From the NCBI GenBank assembly GCA_937926355.1, contig CALAZP010000281.1, forward strand, positions 1 to 5,163: a stretch of 5,163 nucleotides of DNA, read 5' to 3'. The translations under genes and the position numbers were made by a program. The stretch is from an uncultured Saprospirales bacterium. Its GTDB lineage: Bacteria > Bacteroidota > Bacteroidia > Chitinophagales > Saprospiraceae. A model generated the notes under the pieces. The model was not told where the DNA came from. It ran no database searches and was given only the letters and a program-made list of their open reading frames with translations. Positions 1 to 5,163 of this stretch are shown here, piece after piece; position 1 is the stretch's first letter, and the number at the start of each line of letters is the position of its first letter.

Positions 1-360
1 GAATATTATGAAATTAATTGGCAAAATTCCGCCACCCAATTGATTGCAGGTCAATCTCCAACCACTGAATTTGTAAGACCGATTGAAAATAAAGCTAGCC
101 TTAACCCTTCCACTTTTGATCAAGAATATTACGTTCAAATACTCGCTCTGAGTAAGCCAAAGGAGAAAAGTGATTTTAATTTAGGGTGTCCACTTAAAGT
201 TAAGAAAGAAGGTTCCATCTATAAGTACTTCTGTTCAGCTGGCCCTTCTGTCGAAAAAGCAAAGGAATATCAAACATTAGCTAGATCCAATGGTTTTAAA
301 GATGCTTTTATCGTAACTTTTAAAAAATCAGAAAGCGAAGTTCCCATGCGATTGAAATAA
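1..360 (+). CDS. C-terminal part of a SPOR-domain protein, probably N-acetylmuramoyl-L-alanine amidase (5' end outside window)
   Basis: The frame is open from base 1 to the TAA at 358-360, giving 119 residues with the N-terminus cut off by the window edge. A TTG at 40 is not needed as a start because the frame continues upstream. Visible residues 1-40 look like a polar linker. Residues about 43-107 resemble a SPOR-like domain: a YYVQILAL strand, a YKYF strand followed by a glycine turn, a helix rich in Glu, Lys and Ala, then GFKDAFIVTF. SPOR domains bind glycan strands lacking stem peptides. In Bacteroidota this C-terminal form is familiar behind a zinc amidase domain that cleaves the MurNAc-L-Ala bond in the periplasm. 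The catalytic domain is not visible, so the amidase assignment rests on the tail and on the MCE-family gene 50 bp downstream. Two cysteines (visible residues 63 and 78) lie in the domain. The SPOR-like call is fairly secure; the amidase call is inference. Confidence 0.72.
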   Translation, partial: EYYEINWQNSATQLIAGQSPTTEFVRPIENKASLNPSTFDQEYYVQILALSKPKEKSDFNLGCPLKVKKEGSIYKYFCSAGPSVEKAKEYQTLARSNGFKDAFIVTFKKSESEVPMRLK

Positions 361-410
361 AAGTTTTATTACTTTCGGGACGAATCTAATGCATCAACCA
401 GTCGTTATCC

Positions 411-1445
411 ATGAAAAAAGAAATAAAAATTGGGATTTTAGCAGTAATAGCACTTGCTTTGTTTATATGGGGATTCCAATTTATAAAAGGTAAAAATCTA
501 CTCTCTACTTCCAATGTATTTTACGTTGAATACAAGGACGCAGAAATGATGTTGCCCTCCACAAAAGTGATCAAAAATGGTTTAGAAATTGGAACAGTCA
601 TTGACATCTACCTCAAGCCCGGAGACCCCAACACCATTGTTGCTGTATTAGATGTAAAAAAAGAAATCAGACTGCCTAAAAATACCAAAGCTGTCATTGT
701 TACCACTGGTTTTATGGGAGATAAAGCCGTTTTTTTAGAATACGATCAGGATTGCAGTGGACCAGATTGTGCTGAAAGTGGTGATTATTTGATTGGTCAA
801 AATAGGGGAATGTTAGAATCTATGTTGGATGCAGCTACCCTGGAGGCTTATACGCAAATACTATCTGCTGGATTAAGTGAAGTTTTAGATACGCTTAATC
901 AAAAAATGTTAGACCCAAGTTCTGACCACTTACTGGCTCAAACCATGTCAGATCTTCAAGTCACTATGGCCAATCTAAAAAGTACGACAGGCCATTTAGA
1001 CCGTTTAATGGGAAGGAGTTCAAAAAATATTGAAAATACCCTTTCGAATTTAGCAGGGCTCTCCAATACCCTTGAAAATAACTCTGAAAAAATTGAATCC
1101 ATTCTGACTAGCACAGAAAAAACACTCAAGGCTATTGCAGATGCTAATATTGGAAATACCCTTGACGCTACCGAGGCCTCTGTTGAATCTTTGAAAGTAA
1201 CCCTAGCAACACTACAACCTACTATTCAAGACTTATCTTCCATCATTTCGGGGCTTAAAGAAGGTGAGGGAACTTTAGGCATGTTAATCACAGACGATAG
1301 TTTATACCACCATCTCAATAAATTGAGTACTGACTTGGATGAGGTCTTAATAGATTTGGAAACCAAACCCTATCGGTATATTCCATTTAAGTCCAGAGCT
1401 AGAGTAAAAAGGTATGACAAAAAAGATAAGGCTACAGAATATTAA
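411..1445 (+). CDS. MCE/MlaD-family lipid-transport substrate-binding protein
   Basis: This is a 344-residue protein. Residues 1-6 are short and basic, and about 7-25 form one hydrophobic membrane helix, so most of the protein should face the periplasm. Residues about 36-111 form a single MCE domain, with the NGLEIGTV motif at 56-63 and the FMGDKAVFLEY strand at 101-111. A cysteine pair follows (C115, C120). Residues about 134-282 are polar and Leu/Ile-periodic, fitting the long helical tail of MlaD-like proteins. A conserved-looking end follows: GEGTLGML at 285-292, DDSLY at 295-299, and a KPYRYIPF segment at 319-326. MCE proteins form hexamers that bind and pass phospholipids between inner and outer membranes, working with an MlaE-type permease and MlaF-type ATPase; neither is in this window. 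The ATG at 411 is chosen because it places the membrane helix at the N-terminus. No Shine-Dalgarno sequence is visible. The gene is probably co-transcribed with the upstream amidase-like gene, as no terminator is seen in the 50-bp gap. The MCE family is clear; the exact lipid and partners are unknown. Confidence 0.9.
   Translation: MKKEIKIGILAVIALALFIWGFQFIKGKNLLSTSNVFYVEYKDAEMMLPSTKVIKNGLEIGTVIDIYLKPGDPNTIVAVLDVKKEIRLPKNTKAVIVTTGFMGDKAVFLEYDQDCSGPDCAESGDYLIGQNRGMLESMLDAATLEAYTQILSAGLSEVLDTLNQKMLDPSSDHLLAQTMSDLQVTMANLKSTTGHLDRLMGRSSKNIENTLSNLAGLSNTLENNSEKIESILTSTEKTLKAIADANIGNTLDATEASVESLKVTLATLQPTIQDLSSIISGLKEGEGTLGMLITDDSLYHHLNKLSTDLDEVLIDLETKPYRYIPFKSRARVKRYDKKDKATEY
1432..1445. other. Tail-to-tail 3' overlap of the MCE gene and murB
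   Basis: The MCE gene stops with TAA at 1443-1445 on the + strand. The murB stop (TAG, read on the - strand) occupies 1432-1434. The last 14 bases of both genes are therefore shared in opposite orientation, with no intergenic room for a terminator. Each transcript must run at least some way into the other gene as antisense RNA. Both protein ends look complete for their families, so the overlap appears real and not a frameshift artefact. Confidence 0.9.
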
Positions 1446-2448
1446 CCTCAGGTTCTAAATCTACATCAAACTTATCTTTTACAGATCGTTGAATTTCCTT
1501 GGCTAATTCTTCCACTTCTTGTCCTTTCGCATTTGTTGAAAGAGCAACGAGTACTAAAGGTTGGTTTTGATGAGATGCTACATTTCCTATTTTTCTGCCT
1601 TTCCAACCTGCTTTTTCAATCAGCCAAGCAGCGGGGATTTTATATTGTCCCATTCCTTCCTCGAATGCGGGGATTTCGGGAAATTCGTTTTGGAGGAAGG
1701 CTAGCTCATCGGCTGTAATTACAGGGTTCTTAAAAAAACTTCCTGCATTTCCAACCTCCTTAGGGTTGGGGAGTTTACTCCATCTAATCGCTCTTACTGC
1801 CTCTGCAATGCGCTCTATGTTAGGCGGTTTCAAATCACTTTGAAGATACTTTTGAAGAGCTGGATATGCTACTTTTAAAGAGTGAGCCGCAGCTGGAATT
1901 AGTTGAACAACTATATGGGTAATAAAAAACTTTCCTTTTAACGAAGTTTTAAAAATACTAGAACGATAACGAAAACCACATTCTGCAGCTGAAAATATTT
2001 GATGCTTACCAGAATCCAGATAGATTCCCTCCACTTGAACCGTTATATCCGCGATACTCACTCCATAGGCTCCAATATTTTGCACTGGAGCAGCTCCAAC
2101 GCTACCGGGAATAGCAATTAAATTTTCCACACCACCCCATCCATTTTCGACCGCCCACTCCACCAATTCATTCCAATTTTCTCCTCCGCCAATGCGCAAA
2201 ACCACCTCTTGATTGGATTCCAACAATACCTCTTTACCAAGAATATTATTTTTAATTACCAGACCACCAAAATCCTTTGTAAAAAGAATATTGCTACCCT
2301 CTCCTAAAATAAGCACATGAGATAGATCTAATTGACTCAAAGCCTTAACTTCTTGAACGGAGGAAACTTCAACAAAACGATGCGCTTTGACTTTGAGGCC
2401 GAAGGTATGAAGCTTTTCTAATGAGTGTTCGGTACGAATCTGCAACAT
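1432..2448 (-). CDS. murB: UDP-N-acetylenolpyruvoylglucosamine reductase (UDP-N-acetylmuramate dehydrogenase)
   Basis: MurB is the cytoplasmic FAD enzyme that uses NADPH to reduce UDP-GlcNAc-enolpyruvate to UDP-MurNAc, the second committed step of peptidoglycan precursor synthesis. At 338 residues it is close to E. coli MurB (342) and belongs to the type I (E. coli-like) group. The sequence shows the N-terminal HTFG motif (14-17), LGEGSNILF (49-57) and IPGSVGAAPVQNIGAYG (113-129) of the FAD-binding domain. It also has FRYRSSIF (159-166, with R162 matching E. coli Arg159), Y195 matching the substrate-capping Tyr190, and GNAGSFFKNP with S237 matching the proton-donor Ser229. The terminal LEPEV contains E334, matching Glu325. 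All catalytic residues are present. The ATG lies 3 bp after the ABC transporter stop, so the two genes are almost certainly one transcript and perhaps translationally coupled. No Shine-Dalgarno sequence is visible. The 3' end overlaps the convergent MCE gene. Confidence 0.97.
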   Translation of the reverse strand: MLQIRTEHSLEKLHTFGLKVKAHRFVEVSSVQEVKALSQLDLSHVLILGEGSNILFTKDFGGLVIKNNILGKEVLLESNQEVVLRIGGGENWNELVEWAVENGWGGVENLIAIPGSVGAAPVQNIGAYGVSIADITVQVEGIYLDSGKHQIFSAAECGFRYRSSIFKTSLKGKFFITHIVVQLIPAAAHSLKVAYPALQKYLQSDLKPPNIERIAEAVRAIRWSKLPNPKEVGNAGSFFKNPVITADELAFLQNEFPEIPAFEEGMGQYKIPAAWLIEKAGWKGRKIGNVASHQNQPLVLVALSTNAKGQEVEELAKEIQRSVKDKFDVDLEPEVNIL

Positions 2449-2451
2449 AAC

Positions 2452-4248
2452 TTAATTCAAATCAAACTGCAATTGAGCAAGATGCTTATAAATTCCGTTT
2501 TCTATATCAAATAAAGAATCATGGGTTCCTTCTTCCACAATTTTCCCCTCATCGATAACATAGATTCTATCCGCCTCTCTGATGGTTGCCAATCGATGGG
2601 CAATGATAATGGAAGTACGCCCCTTCATCAACCCATCCAACGCCTCCTGAACGAGTTTTTCTGATTCGGCATCTAATGAAGACGTAGCCTCATCCAATAC
2701 CAGTATAGCAGGATCTTTCAATAACGCTCTTGCAATAGCAATTCTCTGTCTTTGTCCACCAGATAATTTTACCCCCCTTTCCCCAACTATAGTTAGCATC
2801 CCTTCGGGAAAAGACCTAATGAACTCTAATGCATTTGCTTGACGAGCAGCATCTTCTACCTCCTTTTTGGTGGCGTGGGGTTGACCATAAAGGATATTTT
2901 CTTCTATAGTTCCGCCGAATAAAAGGACTTCCTGAGGTACTATTCCGATATTTTTTCTCAAAAAAGTCAAATCGTATTCCTCTGCTGGTTTGCCGTCAAA
3001 TAATATTTGCCCACTTTGAGGTAAGTAAAACTGTAAAAGAAGTTGTACAATAGTAGATTTACCAGCTCCACTACTTCCCACTAATGCAATTCGTTGACCT
3101 TTTTGGATGGTTAAATCAATTCCCTTAAGCACCAATTGGTCCGGTCTAGTAGGATAGGCAAAGGTAATTCCTTGATATTGAATTGCTCCTTGTAGGGAAA
3201 TACCCTCATCTGCTAAATTCATTTGTTTGGCTTCAATTTCCGAAGGGTGATCCAATATATCAACAATTCGCTCGGTAGCTCCTACAGCACCAGCTAGAGT
3301 GGTATATAAATTTCCCAACCCTCCAATGGCCCCGCCTATGAAACCAGTGTAGAGGATAAAAGAAAATAAATCCCCAACTTGCATATCTCCAGACTCTACT
3401 AATCGCGCTCCCTGCCAAAGAATAAAAATGATAGTTCCGAAAAGGATTAGAAAAATGAAAACAAAGAATAAACCTCGGTAGTGCGCATACTTGAGGGCCA
3501 CTTTAACCAATTGATCTACGGATTTAGAGAATCGGAAAACTTCAAACCATTCGTTGGCAAACGATTTGACGACTGAAAAAGATTGAAAGGTCTCTTCAAC
3601 AATTACATTGCTATTAGCCAATTCATCTTGTCGCTTTTTAGAAATTTTCCGAATATATCTTCCAAAAATAATAGCGATGACCACCACTCCGGGAAAAGTC
3701 AAGAGCATGATAAGCGATAATTTTGGAGTCAACCAAGCTATTATACCGATTCCAGCCACCAACACAATTACTTGCCGAATAAATTCTGCTAACGAAATGG
3801 AGAATGCCGTTTGCAATTGTTCTACATCTGCGGTGATTCGGCTTGTTAACTCCCCTACCCTTCGTTGTTCAAAAAATGATATTTCTTGAGTAATGAGTTT
3901 TTCGTACAACGCCTTTCTTACATCCGCCATTCCTTTTTCACTTACAATAGCGAATAATATGGTTCTTATATAAGAGAAAACAGCTTGAACGACCAGCAGA
4001 ACCAAAAATACCATACCGTATTGCATCAGGGTAAATCCTCGTTTGGAATTACCTGTTGCTGCGTCTGCCATCTCTCCCATAGCACCAGGAAAAATCATGA
4101 AAGTGAGGGTACCTAAACTTAGAATAATCAAACCAAAAATAAAATTCCAACGATAGGGTTTAATAAATTTGAAAATCTTGACAGCGTTCTTTAATTGTCC
4201 TTTCTTTATTTTAGGTTTTTGATCAGAATCACTGTTTCTCGCACTCAT
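2452..4248 (-). CDS. ABC half-transporter, exporter type (fused membrane and ATPase domains; MsbA/ABCB-like)
   Basis: This 598-residue inner-membrane protein should work as a homodimer, or as a heterodimer with a partner not seen here. Residues 1-33 are polar and basic. About six membrane segments follow, near 34-54, 76-101, 156-173, 177-196, 258-280 and 293-312. The GELTSR motif at 132-137 is typical of exporter coupling regions. The ATPase domain covers about 352-592: A-loop Y365, Walker A GSSGAGKST (391-399), Q-loop Q439, signature LSGGQ (495-499), Walker B ILVLDE (515-520) with catalytic E520, and H-loop H551. All residues needed for hydrolysis are present. The substrate cannot be read from the sequence. 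The MsbA-like architecture and the adjoining murB make an envelope lipid or cell-wall substrate attractive. However, the family also includes peptide and drug exporters, and the sequence seems to me at least as close to TAP/ABCB10-type proteins as to MsbA. The ATG at 4248 is the first good in-frame start. It is the first gene of the ABC-murB unit. Confidence 0.93.
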   Translation of the reverse strand: MSARNSDSDQKPKIKKGQLKNAVKIFKFIKPYRWNFIFGLIILSLGTLTFMIFPGAMGEMADAATGNSKRGFTLMQYGMVFLVLLVVQAVFSYIRTILFAIVSEKGMADVRKALYEKLITQEISFFEQRRVGELTSRITADVEQLQTAFSISLAEFIRQVIVLVAGIGIIAWLTPKLSLIMLLTFPGVVVIAIIFGRYIRKISKKRQDELANSNVIVEETFQSFSVVKSFANEWFEVFRFSKSVDQLVKVALKYAHYRGLFFVFIFLILFGTIIFILWQGARLVESGDMQVGDLFSFILYTGFIGGAIGGLGNLYTTLAGAVGATERIVDILDHPSEIEAKQMNLADEGISLQGAIQYQGITFAYPTRPDQLVLKGIDLTIQKGQRIALVGSSGAGKSTIVQLLLQFYLPQSGQILFDGKPAEEYDLTFLRKNIGIVPQEVLLFGGTIEENILYGQPHATKKEVEDAARQANALEFIRSFPEGMLTIVGERGVKLSGGQRQRIAIARALLKDPAILVLDEATSSLDAESEKLVQEALDGLMKGRTSIIIAHRLATIREADRIYVIDEGKIVEEGTHDSLFDIENGIYKHLAQLQFDLN

Positions 4249-4268
4249 AGCAGCATGTTTAATTGGTG

Positions 4269-4276
4269 CAAAAATA
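4269..4276 (-). promoter_or_regulatory. Candidate -7 promoter element for the ABC-murB operon
   Basis: Read on the - strand this is TATTTTTG, a full match to the Bacteroidota -7 consensus TAnnTTTG. It would start transcription about 14 bases before the ABC start codon, giving a very short leader. No TTTG-like -33 element lies at the usual 19-21 base spacing upstream, and such a site is easy to find by chance in A/T-rich DNA. The call is therefore tentative. Confidence 0.35.
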
Positions 4277-4280
4277 AGGC

Positions 4281-4310
4281 TTTAAGTTTATCTATTTTCT
4301 TCTATCTTAG
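4281..4310 (+). promoter_or_regulatory. Weak candidate promoter for ilvC
   Basis: TATCTTAG at 4303-4310 matches five of the six fixed bases of TAnnTTTG. TTTA at 4281-4284 matches three of four bases of the -33 TTTG element, with an 18-base spacer, slightly shorter than usual. Initiation about 7 bases downstream would leave an untranslated leader of roughly 45 bases before the ilvC ATG. Both elements are imperfect, so this is only the best candidate seen on this strand. Confidence 0.25.
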
Positions 4311-4335
4311 CGGATTCCAAACCAACTTAAACTTA
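4281..4335. repeat. AACTTA hexamer: two tandem direct copies plus one inverted copy
   Basis: AACTTA occurs twice in tandem at 4324-4329 and 4330-4335. Its reverse complement TAAGTT lies at 4283-4288. Because of the tandem copy, the left arm can pair in two registers of 8 bp each: 4281-4288 with 4324-4331, or 4283-4290 with 4328-4335. The loop is long (35-37 bases) and the arms are A/T-only except for one G/C pair, so a stable RNA hairpin is unlikely. The copies flank the candidate ilvC -7 site, which would suit a protein-binding operator, but chance in A/T-rich DNA is possible. Confidence 0.4.
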
Positions 4336-4362
4336 TTTTTTTGAATAAAAGCAAATATTAAA

Positions 4363-5163
4363 ATGGCTACAATCAATTTTGGAGGTGTCGAAGAAACCGT
4401 AGTTACTAGAGAGGAATTTCCTCTATCTAAAGCAATTGAAGTACTCAAAAACGAAACCATTGCTGTCATCGGTTATGGAGTACAAGGTCCTGGGCAAGCG
4501 CTCAATTTAAAAGACAATGGATTCAATGTAATTGTTGGGCAGAGAAAGGATTCACCTACCTGGGATAAGGCAATAGCCGATGGATGGGAACCTGGAAAAA
4601 CTCTTTTTTCAATTGAGGAAGCAGCTGAAAAAGGCACCATTATTCAATATTTACTTTCCGATGCAGCACAGATTGCTGTATGGCCAACATTAAAGCAATA
4701 CCTCACTCCTGGAAAGACCTTATATTTCTCTCATGGATTTGGTATTACCTACAAGGAGAGAACAGGTATTATACCTAGTGCGGATGTAGATGTTATCCTA
4801 GCCGCTCCTAAAGGTTCCGGTACCAGTTTGAGGAGATTATTCTTAGAAGGAAGAGGCTTAAACTCTAGTTTTGCAGTTTTCCAAGATGCAACTGGTAAAG
4901 CAAGAGATAAAGCAATAGCATTAGGCATTGGAATCGGATCTGGTTACTTATTTGAAACGACCTTTAAAAAAGAGGTTTTCAGTGATTTAACAGGAGAAAG
5001 AGGAACTTTAATGGGAGCTATTCAAGGAATATTTGCCGCCCAGTATGATGTATTGAGAAAAAATGGTCACTCTCCGTCAGAAGCTTTCAATGAAACAGTA
5101 GAAGAATTAACCCAGAGTTTGATGCCCTTAGTAGCAGAAAATGGAATGGACTGGATGTATGCC
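4363..5163 (+). CDS. ilvC: Ketol-acid reductoisomerase, class I (3' end outside window)
   Basis: KARI converts 2-acetolactate or 2-aceto-2-hydroxybutyrate, by Mg-dependent alkyl migration and NAD(P)H reduction, to the dihydroxy acids leading to valine, leucine and isoleucine. The frame is open for 267 codons to the window edge; roughly the last 80 residues should be missing. The Rossmann motif GYGVQGPGQALNL is at 37-49. The second-strand loop VGQRKDS (58-64) carries R61, K62 and S64, suggesting NADPH preference. Likely catalytic residues are H124 (in FSHGFG) and K150 (in APKGSG). Expected metal ligands D208 and E212 lie in SDLTGERG, and E244 and E248 in the NETVEEL helix; the 36- and 40-residue spacings from D208 fit class I enzymes. 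The ATG at 4363 is chosen because an in-frame TGA at 4342-4344 blocks extension, and A-rich sequence precedes it with no Shine-Dalgarno. It diverges from the ABC-murB operon, so it is first in its own transcript. Confidence 0.97.
   Translation, partial: MATINFGGVEETVVTREEFPLSKAIEVLKNETIAVIGYGVQGPGQALNLKDNGFNVIVGQRKDSPTWDKAIADGWEPGKTLFSIEEAAEKGTIIQYLLSDAAQIAVWPTLKQYLTPGKTLYFSHGFGITYKERTGIIPSADVDVILAAPKGSGTSLRRLFLEGRGLNSSFAVFQDATGKARDKAIALGIGIGSGYLFETTFKKEVFSDLTGERGTLMGAIQGIFAAQYDVLRKNGHSPSEAFNETVEELTQSLMPLVAENGMDWMYA

Larger units (their letters stand above)
4249..4362. promoter_or_regulatory. Divergent control region between the ABC-murB operon and ilvC
   Basis: These 114 bp separate two divergently transcribed genes and must hold both start regions. 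The DNA is strongly A/T-rich. It contains one good and one weak match to the Bacteroidota -7 element (TAnnTTTG), a repeated AACTTA hexamer, and very short reading frames on each strand (see findings). No hairpin followed by a T-run resembling an attenuator, and no recognisable riboswitch, was seen. Promoter function follows from the layout; the exact sites are inference. Confidence 0.7.

Noticed and set aside
40..360. TTG at 40 as the start of a separate 106-residue protein
   Set aside because: The same frame is open through base 1 with protein-like sequence, and the SPOR-like domain fits a C-terminal module of a longer protein.
389..391. ATG upstream of the MCE gene as an alternative start
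   Set aside because: It is out of frame with the MCE protein. The ATG at 411 directly precedes the expected membrane helix.
361..410. Possible terminator or promoter between the amidase-like gene and the MCE gene
   Set aside because: The 50 bases show no hairpin with T-run and no match to TAnnTTTG, so read-through transcription is the simpler reading.
1444..1454. Palindrome AACC TCA GGTT as a possible shared terminator at the convergent gene ends
   Set aside because: The stem is only 4-5 bp with a tiny loop, and no T-run follows on either strand, so it does not resemble an intrinsic terminator.
1533..1718. 61-codon + strand open frame inside murB
   Set aside because: It lies wholly antisense to well-supported murB coding sequence, and its translation shows no family resemblance or plausible composition.
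3608..3889. 93-codon + strand open frame inside the ABC transporter gene
   Set aside because: It is antisense to the conserved membrane domain of a clear gene. The translation has no recognisable domain and no start context of its own.
4249..4362. Classical ilv attenuator or riboswitch upstream of ilvC
   Set aside because: No G/C-rich terminator hairpin, competing stem or riboswitch-like conserved core is visible. The only inverted repeat is A/T-rich with a long loop.

Overview
The window looks like chromosomal DNA of a member of the Bacteroidota, plausibly Cytophagales. It is AT-rich, and its start codons lack Shine-Dalgarno sequences and sit in A/T-rich context. The amidase-SPOR/MCE gene pair and the form of ketol-acid reductoisomerase are also types I associate with that phylum. 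This placement is inferred from protein style and was not confirmed by a search.

There are five protein genes. On the + strand, the window opens inside the 3' end of a secreted protein with a C-terminal SPOR-like peptidoglycan-binding domain, probably an N-acetylmuramoyl-L-alanine amidase (1-360). A single-pass MCE/MlaD-family lipid-transport protein follows (411-1445). Facing them on the - strand is a compact two-gene unit: an ABC half-transporter of the exporter type (4248 down to 2452), then, 3 bp later, murB (2448 down to 1432). The MCE gene and murB converge and overlap by 14 bp at their 3' ends. Divergent from the ABC gene, across a 114-bp A/T-rich intergenic region, is the start of ilvC (4363 to the window end, truncated).

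Functionally, four of the five genes concern the cell envelope: peptidoglycan remodelling (amidase), lipid movement between membranes (MCE protein), export by an unidentified ABC transporter, and the second committed step of peptidoglycan precursor synthesis (MurB). The fifth, ilvC, is branched-chain amino acid biosynthesis and appears to share only the intergenic control region with the envelope operon.

I see no mobile element, CRISPR array, RNA gene, pseudogene or clearly novel system. All five genes are intact or cut only by the window edges, and the recognisable key residues are present. The less ordinary points are the small regulatory-looking structures in the ABC/ilvC intergenic region, the tail-to-tail gene overlap, and the similarity of the KARI to fungal Ilv5.
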